Assembly: GCA_026397915.1 (NCBI GenBank)
Contig: JAPLTX010000008.1
Coordinates: forward strand, 248,001-312,000
Source: Verrucomicrobiota bacterium
GTDB taxonomy: Bacteria; Verrucomicrobiota; Verrucomicrobiia; CAIQCK01
Reading direction: 5' to 3'
Length of the DNA: 64,000 bases
Shown: positions 1 to 9,663 of the stretch, in pieces
Numbering within the stretch: the stretch's first letter is position 1
Layout of the letters: each line of letters starts with the position of its first letter
The notes under the pieces: generated by a model
What the model was told of the DNA's origin: nothing
Seen by the model: the letters and a program-made list of their open reading frames with translations, nothing else
Database searches by the model: none
Position numbers and translations under genes: made by a program

Positions 1-2708
1 ATCTTGTTGCGTTTGGCGCTGGCGGGATTGGAGAAGACGATGATGCTCCTACGGCTGTCACCGGGCCACGAGTAACGGCGGATGCTGGCCTGACAGATCG
101 GCTCGATGAGTTCCGGCACGTGACGCTGATCCGTCCACGTCATGCCGCCGTCGGCGCTGATGGCTTGCTGGCGGGCGCGTTGGGTCTTGTCATAGTTGCG
201 CATGTTGAGCAGCAGCCGGCCGCCGGTGAGTTCCACGACCTCGCATTCGTTCACCTGATGCTGCGGCGTGCGTCCGCCGAGTTTCCAACTCTGGCCGTGG
301 TCGTCGGAGTAAATGATGTGCGAGTAGTAGTGCCCGGTGCCGGCTTCGATGTGGTCGCAGGGGATGACAAGCCGGCCTTTGTGCGGGCCATTCTCCATTT
401 GGATGCCCGCGCCAGGGCCGGTGGCATACCACGTCCAGTTCGTCCGCTTCACGTCGGCGGTGATCTCGCGCGGTTTGGCCCACGTGAGGCCGTCGTCGGT
501 GGAACTCGCGACGAAAACACGGCGCGTGTCCTTGCTGGTCTGCGCGACGATCTTCGATTCGGGATCGTCGCCGCGGTTCCACGTCGTCAGCAGCCAGATC
601 GTGCCGGCGTCGCGGTCCACGACGGGGCACGGGTTGCCGCAGACATTCGGGCCGTCGTCCCAGACGGTCTGCGCGGCGGACCACGTCCCGCCGTTGTCGG
701 TGCTGCGCTTGAGTAACATGTCAATGTCGCCCGTGTCGCTGGAGTTGAGCTTGCGGCCCTCGCTGAACGCCAGTAGCGTGCCGCGCTTGCTGACGACCAA
801 CGCAGGGATGCGATAGGTGTGATAGCCGTCCTGCCCGGAGACGAAGACGTTGGTCTTGGCGATCAGGCCGGTGATTTCTGGCGGCGTGGCGGCGGCTTTG
901 ATTGCGGCGCGCATCGGCAGCTTTTCCAAGTTGGATTCCTTGACCGTGAGATGCAGCGACCGTTTCCAACGATGTGGCAGGAAAAGGTGCATCGTGCCGT
1001 CATCGGCAAACGCGTCGAGGTATGAGCACTGATAGTTGAACCATGCGTTCGGCTCGGTCTCGGCGAGCGCGTTGGCGAGCACGAAGCGTGGCTCGGTCCA
1101 TGTCTCGCCGCCGTCGCGCGAGAGGCTCACCCAGAGTTCGCTGCGATCCTTCATGCCTTCCATCTTCGCGCTGAGGCCGGTGTATTGCGTCTGCGCGTGG
1201 CGGTTGTGATGGAACGCGGCGAGCGTCTTGCCATCGCTCAGGTGGAACAACATCGGCGGCGCGTCGGGATGGATGAGCGGCGTTGGTTTCGGCTTGGTCC
1301 ATGTCTTGCCGTCGTCGTTGCTGCGCGCGGCCCAGAGATGGCCTTCCGGCGTGCGAAGCATCAGCAGCACCTTGCCGCCGCCGAGATTGATGGGCCGGCC
1401 TTCGTCCATCCGGTTAAAGCCGGGCGCGAACCAGCCGTTGGGCCGCTTGTCGGGCAACAGCGTCCAAGTCTTGCCGCGGTCTTCAGAGCGCAATAGAAAC
1501 TGGCGCGTCAGCAGCGGTTTCACCGACCAGTCACCGAGATGCGAGCCAATGAGCCACGCGCCGCTGTCGGTCTCGCACATCCGCATCACCGACATGCCGC
1601 GGAAGTCCGGGTCGTTGACCGGCCGGATGAGTTGCACGTCGGACCACGTGCGGCCGTCGTCGTCGCTGAAGCGGAAGCCGATCGGCGCGTTTTCCTGCTG
1701 GCCCTTCGCCACGGAAAACTCCGACCACACCGGCTGCGTTCCGAACGCGTAGATGCGTTTTGTGCCTCGCGGGATCAGAGGCACAAAGCCGTGCTGGTTG
1801 TAGTCAATCTTGAAGGCCGGCTTCGGCGCGCTCCACGTCCGGCCTTTGTCGGAAGAGCGCATCGCCATGAGGTCGTTGACCTTGTTCGTGCTGCCGCCGT
1901 AGTGCTTGCCTTCGGGGAACATCAGCAGGTAATCGCCGCCCGGCGTGATCGTGGCCTTGTTCTCGAACAGGTGCGTCTTGCTTTCATAGACGAGCTGACC
2001 ATCCACCTGAGGCGCCGTGACGAGGCCGAGCGTCTTGCGGAAAACCAGCTCGCCCGGCGGATCGGTCGGGTCAAACTTCGCACCGCCGATACTGATCTCT
2101 TCGGCGGGGCCGGCCTTGGGCAACGCTGCGCTCAGGGCGTCGCGGTCTTCGACGAGCTTGCCCGTCGCGTTGAACTCATAAACGCGCATCGTTGCCCGCC
2201 ACGGTCGCAGGCCGAACACGCCGACCGTGCCTGTCTTGAACGGTAGCGTGACTACATCTTTGCCAGCGAGACGCAGCGTGATGTTCTTGCCGGCGCGAAT
2301 GACCTCCGCGACGACCGGCTGGCCGGGCGTGATGAGTCCCGCGCTGGAACCGATTGTGCGCGAGCGGCCTAGGTCGCGCCCCTCGACGAACAGTTTCTCG
2401 CCCCGTCCATCGAAGCCAAAATGGTTGCCGCCGAGGACGAGGGACGCCGCCGTTCCGTCGAGTTCCTTCAAACTGAACCGCACGCTGATCTTGAAGTCGC
2501 CTTCGCCAAGCACCTTCGACGCAAACAGGAAGTTTCCGACGCCGGCGCACTCCATCCACTCCTTGCCGTGCTGCCACTTGCGACCCGCCTCGACGACAGC
2601 CAGCGGCCGGCCTTGTTTAACGAAGTGAACGGGTTCAGCGCCGAGAGCTGACATTGCTGACAACAGTGAGGCTGCCGTAAGAAGGTGAAAAGATTGGATG
2701 GCTCGCAT
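1..2708 (-). CDS. Secreted tandem sialidase-fold protein with C-terminal exo-alpha-sialidase (GH33) domain, partial
   Basis: Reading down the minus strand from ATG at 2708 the frame stays open to the left edge (more than 900 codons), so the C-terminus lies outside the window. A signal peptide (about residues 1-24) is followed by a LamG/DUF1080-like segment (about 30-170). A first sialidase-superfamily propeller follows, with Asp-box repeats such as DDGRTW near 350 and DDGKTW near 465. A second propeller starts near 615 with the YRIP arginine motif (about 632-635) and Asp boxes STDNGGTW, STDDGLTW, SDDHGQSW and SADGGMTW. The second half resembles exo-alpha-sialidases that release terminal sialic acid outside the cytoplasm. 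The first half lacks a clear RIP motif and may be a divergent or binding propeller. The gene is divergent from the esterase-like gene at 2831. Confidence 0.9.
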   Translation of the reverse strand, partial: MRAIQSFHLLTAASLLSAMSALGAEPVHFVKQGRPLAVVEAGRKWQHGKEWMECAGVGNFLFASKVLGEGDFKISVRFSLKELDGTAASLVLGGNHFGFDGRGEKLFVEGRDLGRSRTIGSSAGLITPGQPVVAEVIRAGKNITLRLAGKDVVTLPFKTGTVGVFGLRPWRATMRVYEFNATGKLVEDRDALSAALPKAGPAEEISIGGAKFDPTDPPGELVFRKTLGLVTAPQVDGQLVYESKTHLFENKATITPGGDYLLMFPEGKHYGGSTNKVNDLMAMRSSDKGRTWSAPKPAFKIDYNQHGFVPLIPRGTKRIYAFGTQPVWSEFSVAKGQQENAPIGFRFSDDDGRTWSDVQLIRPVNDPDFRGMSVMRMCETDSGAWLIGSHLGDWSVKPLLTRQFLLRSEDRGKTWTLLPDKRPNGWFAPGFNRMDEGRPINLGGGKVLLMLRTPEGHLWAARSNDDGKTWTKPKPTPLIHPDAPPMLFHLSDGKTLAAFHHNRHAQTQYTGLSAKMEGMKDRSELWVSLSRDGGETWTEPRFVLANALAETEPNAWFNYQCSYLDAFADDGTMHLFLPHRWKRSLHLTVKESNLEKLPMRAAIKAAATPPEITGLIAKTNVFVSGQDGYHTYRIPALVVSKRGTLLAFSEGRKLNSSDTGDIDMLLKRSTDNGGTWSAAQTVWDDGPNVCGNPCPVVDRDAGTIWLLTTWNRGDDPESKIVAQTSKDTRRVFVASSTDDGLTWAKPREITADVKRTNWTWYATGPGAGIQMENGPHKGRLVIPCDHIEAGTGHYYSHIIYSDDHGQSWKLGGRTPQHQVNECEVVELTGGRLLLNMRNYDKTQRARQQAISADGGMTWTDQRHVPELIEPICQASIRRYSWPGDSRRSIIVFSNPASAKRNK

Positions 2709-2830
2709 GTCCACGTTATGGCCGGTTGGCGGCATGAAATAAAGCCGGGAGTTCTCAATGGCAACACCGGCGCAATGATTGTTGGCAAAATCATGGCGAC
2801 AAACCGTGAGTTCTGTATGATTCGGCCAAC

Positions 2831-4852
2831 ATGATTACGCCAGCAATTTTCGTTCTCAGCGCGCTCTTGGCTTTGTCGGCCGCGGGGGCCGAAACACAAC
2901 CCACGTTGTTGAGCAGCGACGTCTTCAGCGACGCGCGCGAGGTCGCGGCGATGCTCGTCCAATACTTCGAGACGATGTGCGAGCCGAAACCGTTCGTGAT
3001 GCGCACCGGTGCGAAGTTCAAAACCCACCAGCGCGACCTGCGGCAGAAGCTGCTCGCCTGCGCCGGCCTCATGCCGCTACCCAAACGCGTGCCCCTTGAT
3101 GTTTGCTACAGCCCGGTCCTCGACCACGAATGGTGCACCATCCGCCGCGTGGCCTATCAACTGTGGCCGCAAGTCTATGGCACCGGCCTCCTCTTCATGC
3201 CCAAGCAGTTTCCGAAGCGCCCGGCCCCGGCCGTCCTGTGTCCGCACGGCCATTGGCAGAACGGCAACGCTCATCCCGAGGTGCAGAAGCGTTGCCTCGT
3301 CCTCGCCAGGATGGGCTACGTTGTCTTCTCGCCGACGCAGAACCACTATGAGGACCGCGCGCTCGGGGTCTCGAACCAGACGTTGATGATCTGGAACAAC
3401 ATCCGCGCGCTCGACCTGCTCGGCAGCCTGCGCGAGGTGGACAAGACACGCATCGGCGTCACGGGTTGCTCGGGCGGCGGCTTGCAAACGCAGATGCTGG
3501 TCGCACTCGACGACCGCGTGAAAGCCGCCACCATCGTCGGCTTGACGTGCGACTATCGCGAGATCGTCTTCCCCGGCGCGGCGCACTGCGCGTGCAACCA
3601 CTTCCCGAACATCATGCGCCACACCGACGAGCCGGAACTGAGCGCGCTCGGCATGCCGGCGCCCGTCCAATATCTGACGATGAACGACTGGACCCGCAGC
3701 TTCGCGCAGAACAACTACCCGGCGGTCCGACGCCTCTACGAACTCAACAATCGCGCGGACCGCACCGACTGCCACTACGAGCCGACTCCCCACTCCTACG
3801 ACAAATCCAAGCGCGAGCGGATGTATGGGTGGATGGAGAAATGGCTTCGCGGCATAGACCACGGCGGGCCGGTGACGGAGCCGGAGGTGAAGACGTTTCC
3901 CGTCGAGACGGTGCTGAACCTCAAGGCGCAGACGCCCGACGACAAAGGCTTCAGCCACATCAGCCGCCTCTATGAAAAGCAGTCCCGCTATGTCACGCCG
4001 AAGCTCGCCAGCCGAAAACAGTGGCAGGCTTACCGCGACCGCATGCAGACGGCACTGCGCGGATTGCTCGGCGGACCGGCCAAGCCTGCGCAGACGGCCG
4101 CCAAGGTCGTCGGCTCGGAACAACGGGATGGGTTGACCATCGAGCGAGTCCTTTGTCCCAGCGAGGCAAACATCGTCGTTCCGGTCGTCGTCCTGCGCTC
4201 AACCGCGTCGCGCGGCAAACTGCCTGTCGTCATTCTCTGCAACGAACGTGGCAAGCAAGCCGCGCTCGCCGAGACGGGCGCAGGTTCTGCATCCGCCCTC
4301 GCCCGCAACGGCGCGTTGGTCGTCTTGCCCGACATTCGCTTCGTTGGCGAATTGTCGCTGCGAACGATGACCGGCCTGACCACGAGCCTGACCACGTTCA
4401 AACCGTGCAGCCCAGTCGGTGAACGCGCGCCCGAACAGTTTGACGCTGCCTGGCAGCGCAACGCGATGCTCTGGGGTCGGCCCCTTCCCGGCATGGCGGC
4501 CACCGACCTCTGCGCCGTCATGAATCACGTCCTCGCCCGGCCCGATGCAGACGCGAGTTCCGTCTCGGTGGTCGCGCGCGACAACCTGGCCATCGCAGCG
4601 CTTTTTGCCGCGGTGCTCGATGAGCGCATCGGCTCACTCGACGTTGACTTCAAAGGCTGCTGTTTCGAGAAGCGCAATCTGCCGCTGGTTCCGTTCGTGC
4701 TGCGGCACGGCGATGTGCTCCAGTGGTCGGCACTGCTCGCCACGCGACGCCTGACGCTTGCCGGTGTCCCGAAGGAAGCAGGCAACCCTGCCTGGCTTCG
4801 CGAAGCGTTCAAGGCGGCGGGAAATGCCAATGGATTGCGGATGCTTGATTGA
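2831..4852 (+). CDS. Secreted alpha/beta hydrolase (acetylesterase/prolyl-oligopeptidase-like)
   Basis: 673 residues with an N-terminal signal peptide (about 1-20). The nucleophile elbow GCSGGG places the probable catalytic Ser at residue 214, and a His in PTPHSYDK (about 318) is a candidate triad member. The fold resembles large abhydrolase families found in polysaccharide-degrading planctomycetes and verrucomicrobia, some of which are acetyl-xylan esterases. The substrate cannot be read from the sequence. A second, weaker hydrolase-like half (about 400-673) follows the catalytic half. Start: first ATG after a -10-like TATGAT at 2816-2821. The sialidase neighbour suggests a role in removing glycan decorations. 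Confidence 0.82.
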   Translation: MITPAIFVLSALLALSAAGAETQPTLLSSDVFSDAREVAAMLVQYFETMCEPKPFVMRTGAKFKTHQRDLRQKLLACAGLMPLPKRVPLDVCYSPVLDHEWCTIRRVAYQLWPQVYGTGLLFMPKQFPKRPAPAVLCPHGHWQNGNAHPEVQKRCLVLARMGYVVFSPTQNHYEDRALGVSNQTLMIWNNIRALDLLGSLREVDKTRIGVTGCSGGGLQTQMLVALDDRVKAATIVGLTCDYREIVFPGAAHCACNHFPNIMRHTDEPELSALGMPAPVQYLTMNDWTRSFAQNNYPAVRRLYELNNRADRTDCHYEPTPHSYDKSKRERMYGWMEKWLRGIDHGGPVTEPEVKTFPVETVLNLKAQTPDDKGFSHISRLYEKQSRYVTPKLASRKQWQAYRDRMQTALRGLLGGPAKPAQTAAKVVGSEQRDGLTIERVLCPSEANIVVPVVVLRSTASRGKLPVVILCNERGKQAALAETGAGSASALARNGALVVLPDIRFVGELSLRTMTGLTTSLTTFKPCSPVGERAPEQFDAAWQRNAMLWGRPLPGMAATDLCAVMNHVLARPDADASSVSVVARDNLAIAALFAAVLDERIGSLDVDFKGCCFEKRNLPLVPFVLRHGDVLQWSALLATRRLTLAGVPKEAGNPAWLREAFKAAGNANGLRMLD

Positions 4853-4906
4853 GTCTGACTCCGCACGGCCCGCGCGACATTCCGCTCGTCCCGTGGTCCG
4901 ATTCCG

Positions 4907-4912
4907 TATAGT
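4907..4912 (+). promoter_or_regulatory. -10-like box TATAGT 9 nt before a start codon
   Basis: TATAGT lies 9 nt upstream of the ATG at 4922, which would give a leader of only a few nucleotides. No good -35 box is visible, and no Shine-Dalgarno sequence precedes the ATG. The same arrangement recurs at other genes in the window. Confidence 0.35.
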
Positions 4913-4921
4913 TTCCCCGCC

Positions 4922-6397
4922 ATGAGAACCTGCGTTGCCCTGCTTGCCTTTGCCTCATTCACTGTCACCCTCCCGGCGGAAACGCCGTTGCGCGAACAGG
5001 CGGAGAAGGCGCTGCGACGCGGCGCGGAGTTCTTCCACAAAGAGGTCGCCGTCGAAGGCTCGTATCTCTGGGAATACAGCGAAGACCTCAGCAAGCGCGA
5101 GGGCGAGGGCGTGGCGACGGCGATGCAAGGTTGGGTGCAGCCGCCCGGCACGCCGTCGGTCGGCGAGGCGTTCCTGACGGCCTACGAGGCGACGAGCGAT
5201 CGCTTTTACCTCGACGCGGCGCGCGAGACGGCGCTCGCGCTCGTGCGCGGGCAGATGATGTCGGGCGGCTGGCATTACACCATCGAGTTCGACGAGAAGA
5301 GCCGGAAGAAGAAGGCGTATCGCGACGGCGGCAAGCCGGACGGGCGCAACACGACGACGCTGGACGACGACACGACGCAGGCGGCGCTGCGATTCCTGTT
5401 GCGGATGGACCAGACGCTCGGTTTCAAGGACGAGAAGATCCACGAGTGCGTCGCTTACGCGCTCGAGTGCCTGCTCAAGGCCCAATACCCGAACGGCGCG
5501 TGGCCGCAGGGCTACGACCAGTTCCCCGACCCGGCGAAGTTCCCGGTGAAGAAGGCGTGCTACCCGGAGACGTGGTCGCGCACCTATCCGGGCCATCAGC
5601 AATACTGGCAACGCTACACGCTCAACGACAGCGCGCTGCCGGACACCATTGGGGCGATGCTCGACGCGGAGCGGATCTGGGGCGACCCGAAGGCGGGTGA
5701 GAAATCCAACGCGCTCGCGCGGAAATGCCGCGCTGCGGCGGAGAAGGCGGGCGATTTCCTGCTGATGGCGCAGATGCCGGAGCCGCAGCCGGCGTGGGCG
5801 CAGCAATACGACTTCGACATGCAGCCGGCGTGGGCGCGGAAGTTCGAGCCGCCCTCGGTGACCGGCGGTGAGTCGTTCGACGCGATGAGGGCGCTGATGC
5901 GGCTCTACCGCGAAACCGGCCAGCGCAAATACATCGAGACGCTCCCGCGCGCGCTCGAATACTTCCGCCGCTCGCGTTTGCCTGACGGGCGGCTCGCGCG
6001 GTTCTACGAGTTGCGGACGAACAAGCCGCTCTATTTCACGAAGGACTACCAACTCACCTACGACGACGGCGACATGCCGACGCACTACGCCTTCAAGGTG
6101 GGCGACCGCACCGAGGGCATCGCGCGCGAATACGAACAACTCGCCAAGCTAGACCCGTATGCTTTGAAGAAGCCTGCCAAGGCTGCGCCGAGGAAAGCCG
6201 GCCCGGCATTGATCGCCGAGGTGAAGAAAGCCATCGCCGCGCAGGACGCGCGCGGGCGCTGGATCGAGGGCGGCGGCCTGCATTATCACCGGCCCAAAGA
6301 CGAGACGGCGCGCATCATCAGTTGCGCCACGTTCATCCGCCACGTCCAGACGCTCAGCCGTTATCTCGCCGCCGAACAACCGGCGAAGCAGCGGTGA
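4922..6397 (+). CDS. Secreted pectate-lyase-like (alpha/alpha) protein
   Basis: 491 residues with a signal peptide (MRTCVALLAFASFTVTLPA). The body is rich in alpha/alpha-toroid-like repeats, with QYPNGAWPQGY and YTLNDSALPDTIGAMLDAERIWGD resembling PL10-type pectic acid lyases. It probably acts on acidic polysaccharide in the periplasm or outside the cell. Catalytic residues were not assigned with confidence, so another alpha/alpha-barrel enzyme is possible. It is convergent with the sulfatase, and the two stop codons lie within one hairpin (6395-6428). Confidence 0.75.
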   Translation: MRTCVALLAFASFTVTLPAETPLREQAEKALRRGAEFFHKEVAVEGSYLWEYSEDLSKREGEGVATAMQGWVQPPGTPSVGEAFLTAYEATSDRFYLDAARETALALVRGQMMSGGWHYTIEFDEKSRKKKAYRDGGKPDGRNTTTLDDDTTQAALRFLLRMDQTLGFKDEKIHECVAYALECLLKAQYPNGAWPQGYDQFPDPAKFPVKKACYPETWSRTYPGHQQYWQRYTLNDSALPDTIGAMLDAERIWGDPKAGEKSNALARKCRAAAEKAGDFLLMAQMPEPQPAWAQQYDFDMQPAWARKFEPPSVTGGESFDAMRALMRLYRETGQRKYIETLPRALEYFRRSRLPDGRLARFYELRTNKPLYFTKDYQLTYDDGDMPTHYAFKVGDRTEGIAREYEQLAKLDPYALKKPAKAAPRKAGPALIAEVKKAIAAQDARGRWIEGGGLHYHRPKDETARIISCATFIRHVQTLSRYLAAEQPAKQR

Positions 6398-6428
6398 TTG
6401 GCGCGCGGCACAGACCGCGCAGCAATCA
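6395..6428. terminator. Bidirectional hairpin covering both convergent stop codons
   Basis: TGATTG (6395-6400) pairs with CAATCA (6423-6428). After a 2-nt internal loop GCGCGG (6403-6408) pairs with CCGCGC (6415-6420) around a 6-nt loop. The stop codons of both convergent genes form the outer stem. No U-tract follows, so it may act as a 3'-end stabiliser rather than a classical terminator. Confidence 0.5.
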
Positions 6429-8243
6429 GTCCTGACGTCTCAGCACAACGCCCTTGAGGTCCATGACCACGCCGCCGGGATTTGAGACGGCCTCAATCAT
6501 CAGACGCGCGGGGCCTTTCGTGAGATTCATCTGGCCGAGCTTGAGCAGCGACCACTCGCGGTTTTCATAAACGTTCTTGCTCTTGTTCTGCGGCACGCGA
6601 TTCGGCAGCGGGATGACCTTCACTGGGCCGCCGGGGATGACGCCTTCAAGTTTCGCGTTGCCGACGCCCACGCGCACTTTGGCGCCGGCGTTTTCCTTCA
6701 GACAGAGTTGGCGCAGGCAAACCTCGTAGGCACCGGCGCGCGCGACGTCGAGGTCGAACCACACCTTGTCCGTTGTCGCGGTCCAGCCGGTGAGCCAGTC
6801 GTTGGCGAAACCGGGGCCGGCGTAGAAGCGGATGTTGCCGTCGAAGAAAGCCTGCGGCGCGTGCAGTTCGACCGGATTCTCTTCGTCGTAGCCAACCGGG
6901 ATCGGCATGCGGCGGAGGCCGTCGCGCGAGATGTCGGCGAACCAGTCGTCGTAAGCCTTGCTCAACTTCGCCACCACGTCGGGCATCTGCGCGGCGAGGT
7001 TGCGCTCCTCGCCGGAGTCGGCCTCCATGTCGTAAAGCTGCCAGCCCTTGGCGGCAGCGTCGTTGGCCTTCGCGCGCGAACCGCCGCCGGGGCCTTTGAC
7101 TTCCATCACCAGCCGGTATTTCTGTGTGCGCACCGCGCCGGGGAATTTGTTGTGCTCGTCAATCGGGTTGTGGATGAAAAGCGCGCGCTCGGGCCAGTTC
7201 GCCGGCGCGCCTTCAAGGAGCGGGCGCAGGCTAACGCCGTCGAGTTTCGGCCCCGGCGGTGGCTTCACCCCGCAGAGATCGAGCAACGTCGGATAGATGT
7301 CAATGTGCGACGCGAGCTGCGGCACCACACGCGGCGTCCAACCGCGCGCACGCCAGCGCATGAACAACGGCACACGCGAGCCGCCTTCGTGGACGCTCAC
7401 CTTGCCGCCGCGCATGCCGGCGTTGAAGACCTTCACGCCCGCCGTGCCGCCGTTGTCGGTCATGAACAGCACGATGGTTTCGTCGGCCAGCTTGCAGCGG
7501 TCGAGCGTAGCGAGGAGGCGGCCGACGTTGTCGTCGAGGTTCTCGCACATGCCGTAGAAGCACGCGACGGTTTCGTCGAAACCCTTCGCGCGGAACTTGT
7601 TGAAATACTTGTCCGGCACCTGATAGGGCGAGTGCGGCGCGTTGAAGGCCGCGTAGCAGAAGAACGGCTGCGTCCGGTTCTTCTCGATGAACCGGATCGC
7701 CTCGTCGGCCAGCACGTCAGTGATGTAGCCCTTGGTTTCCTCGAACGTCGCCCCTCGCAGCAGCTCGGCGTTGAAGTAGTTGTTCCAATGCCCGTTGTGG
7801 AAGCCGAAGAACAACTCGAAGCCCTGGCCCGGCGGCGTGAAGGGGAATTGCTCACCGTTGTGCCACTTGCCGATGCAAGCCGTGCGGTAGCCCGCGCTGC
7901 GCAACGCCTCGGCGATCGTGACCTCGCCCGCCCGCATCGTCTCCTTGTTGTGCGTGACGCCATACGTGCCAGTGCGGATCGGGTAGCGCCCCGTGAGCAG
8001 CGCCGCGCGCGTCGGAGCGCAGAACGAGTTCACGTAGAACCGGTCGAACCGCACGCCCTCGCGGCCGAGCCGGTCAATGTGCGGCGTGCTCAGGTGTGGG
8101 TTGCCGTGAATGGAGAGGTCGCCGTAGCCCTGGTCGTCGGTGAGAATGAGCAGGACGTTGGGCCTCCGCGGCGAGTCGGCCGCCGGCGCGACGGCGGAGA
8201 CGCACAGCGCTGCGGCCAGACAAAGCATGAGGTTGAATTTCAT
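6426..8243 (-). CDS. Secreted type I sulfatase (arylsulfatase A-like)
   Basis: 605 residues from ATG at 8243; a TTG at 8261 is the alternative start. A signal peptide is followed by the metal-binding LLILTDDQGYGD. The sulfatase signature CAPTRAALLTGRYP carries the Cys (about residue 75) that is converted to formylglycine. The second signature lies around GYRTACIGKWHNG, and a C-terminal extension ends in a beta-sandwich-like domain. It would hydrolyse sulfate esters of glycans in the periplasm. It is the last gene of the lacI-uroD-MFS-nitrilase-sulfatase operon, 36 nt after the preceding gene. The Cys-type motif needs a formylglycine-generating enzyme. The SUMF1-like protein at 35262 lacks one catalytic Cys and is a doubtful candidate. 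Confidence 0.93.
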   Translation of the reverse strand: MKFNLMLCLAAALCVSAVAPAADSPRRPNVLLILTDDQGYGDLSIHGNPHLSTPHIDRLGREGVRFDRFYVNSFCAPTRAALLTGRYPIRTGTYGVTHNKETMRAGEVTIAEALRSAGYRTACIGKWHNGEQFPFTPPGQGFELFFGFHNGHWNNYFNAELLRGATFEETKGYITDVLADEAIRFIEKNRTQPFFCYAAFNAPHSPYQVPDKYFNKFRAKGFDETVACFYGMCENLDDNVGRLLATLDRCKLADETIVLFMTDNGGTAGVKVFNAGMRGGKVSVHEGGSRVPLFMRWRARGWTPRVVPQLASHIDIYPTLLDLCGVKPPPGPKLDGVSLRPLLEGAPANWPERALFIHNPIDEHNKFPGAVRTQKYRLVMEVKGPGGGSRAKANDAAAKGWQLYDMEADSGEERNLAAQMPDVVAKLSKAYDDWFADISRDGLRRMPIPVGYDEENPVELHAPQAFFDGNIRFYAGPGFANDWLTGWTATTDKVWFDLDVARAGAYEVCLRQLCLKENAGAKVRVGVGNAKLEGVIPGGPVKVIPLPNRVPQNKSKNVYENREWSLLKLGQMNLTKGPARLMIEAVSNPGGVVMDLKGVVLRRQD

Positions 8244-8279
8244 AAAAATCTTTTGCGACAAACGAAGCTGCTGTCTTCC

Positions 8280-9632
8280 TCACTTCTCCCGGCTGTCCAC
8301 GATGGGTCGGTGACGGGGCACCTGCGCGCCAAAGTCGCCGAGGAAGTTCCACATCGTCCGCTTGTTCAAATCCACCTCGGCGACCGCCACCGTGCCCCAT
8401 TCTTTGGCTTGCGCAATCGGCTCGCCGCTGCGGTCGAACACGGCGGAGATCATCCAATTCCGCGACACGTCCTCGTAGGTGCTGCTTACGAGATAGACGT
8501 TGTTCTCGCAGGCGCGGGCGCGGGCTAGCAGTGGGTTGCAGCCCCAAACCGGCCACGCGATCACCTCCGCGCCGCGCTTGGCCAGTTCGCGTGCCGGCTC
8601 CGGGAAGAAGCCATCGTAGCAGATCATCATGCCAACCTTGCCGAAGCGCGTCTGGAACACCGGGTAGTCTGCGCCCGGCGCGACGCCTGCTTCGACTTCC
8701 TGGCGCGGCAGGCTGACCTTGCGGTATTTGCCGGCGAGTCGGCCGTCGGGGCCGATGAGGACGGCCGTGTTGTAAATTAAATGACCGACGCGTTCGTCGA
8801 GGCTGAAGACGATGTAGAAGTTGTGCTGCCGCGCCAGCGTGCCGAAAAACTTCGTGGACGGCCCCGGCACCGGCTCGGCCGCCTCCTCCGTTGTCTTGCC
8901 GAGATTCGCGGAGGGCAGAATCTCTCCGAGCACAACCAGGTCAGCCTTCTGTCGCGCGGCCTCCGCGAGCAGCGGCACAAAGAACCGGCAGTTGTCTTCC
9001 GCCGTCTTGCCACCACGCGGCCTAAAATGAACCGTCGCGAGCCGAGCGACGCGCGGCGCGGGCGGCGCGACTTCAGCGAGCGAGACTTTGCTCCACTGCA
9101 CCTCGGCGCGCGGCGCCCACTGCAAGTGCAGTTCGACCTTCGCCTGCGTCGCCTTGGAAGGCGCGAGATAGGTGTCGGAGATTTCGATCCAGCCATCCGC
9201 GCGAGCTGCTTTCGTCGTGGGAAACTCCGGTGGCGCCATCGGCTTCCCCTTGCTGACGAGATAACCGCTCACGGTCGGCTCATCGCTCGGCACCTGCCGG
9301 CCCGCCGCATCCTGCCAGAGCAGGCGCGGCACGACGCTGCGGCGCGGCAGGGCGACGTTGGTGGCGCGGAAGAACGCCTCGAAGCGGTAATGCCTGCCGC
9401 CGGTGACGGAAAAAGTTTTTGTCCAGCAACCGTCGAGTCCTTCGCGGGCGTCGGCGCGGATGACAAACGCGCCCTGGCCGTCTGCGCCACCTTTGGCTTT
9501 GAACGCAAACTGCGGTTTGATCTCATCGCGCACCGCGGCCGTGGTCCAGCCGGCGGGCACTGTCGGCTCCGCGGCGTGCGCGCCGGTCACCAGCGCGAGA
9601 CAGCACAACGAAATGAGAGTCATGTGTTTCAT
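8280..9632 (-). CDS. Secreted carbon-nitrogen hydrolase (nitrilase superfamily) with N-terminal accessory domain
   Basis: About 450 residues from ATG at 9632, chosen for its purine-rich AAGGAAA ribosome site; ATG at 9662 is an alternative. A signal peptide (MTLISLCCLALVTGAHA) is followed by a beta-rich module of about 170 residues that looks like a carbohydrate-binding sandwich. The nitrilase domain shows its Glu-Lys-Cys set: GEILP, YRKVSLPRQ and MMICYDGFFPE. It would hydrolyse an amide or nitrile bond, and export is unusual for this superfamily. Position between an MFS transporter and a sulfatase suggests removal of an amide group, perhaps N-acyl, from a glycan-derived substrate; this is inference. 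Confidence 0.88.
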   Translation of the reverse strand: MKHMTLISLCCLALVTGAHAAEPTVPAGWTTAAVRDEIKPQFAFKAKGGADGQGAFVIRADAREGLDGCWTKTFSVTGGRHYRFEAFFRATNVALPRRSVVPRLLWQDAAGRQVPSDEPTVSGYLVSKGKPMAPPEFPTTKAARADGWIEISDTYLAPSKATQAKVELHLQWAPRAEVQWSKVSLAEVAPPAPRVARLATVHFRPRGGKTAEDNCRFFVPLLAEAARQKADLVVLGEILPSANLGKTTEEAAEPVPGPSTKFFGTLARQHNFYIVFSLDERVGHLIYNTAVLIGPDGRLAGKYRKVSLPRQEVEAGVAPGADYPVFQTRFGKVGMMICYDGFFPEPARELAKRGAEVIAWPVWGCNPLLARARACENNVYLVSSTYEDVSRNWMISAVFDRSGEPIAQAKEWGTVAVAEVDLNKRTMWNFLGDFGAQVPRHRPIVDSREK

Positions 9633-9663
9633 CGGCGATTTCCTTTTTGTGTTGCGGTTCATT

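Noticed and set aside
6708-8528. 606-codon plus-strand open frame
   Set aside because: Antisense to the sulfatase and nitrilase genes, which have intact catalytic motifs.
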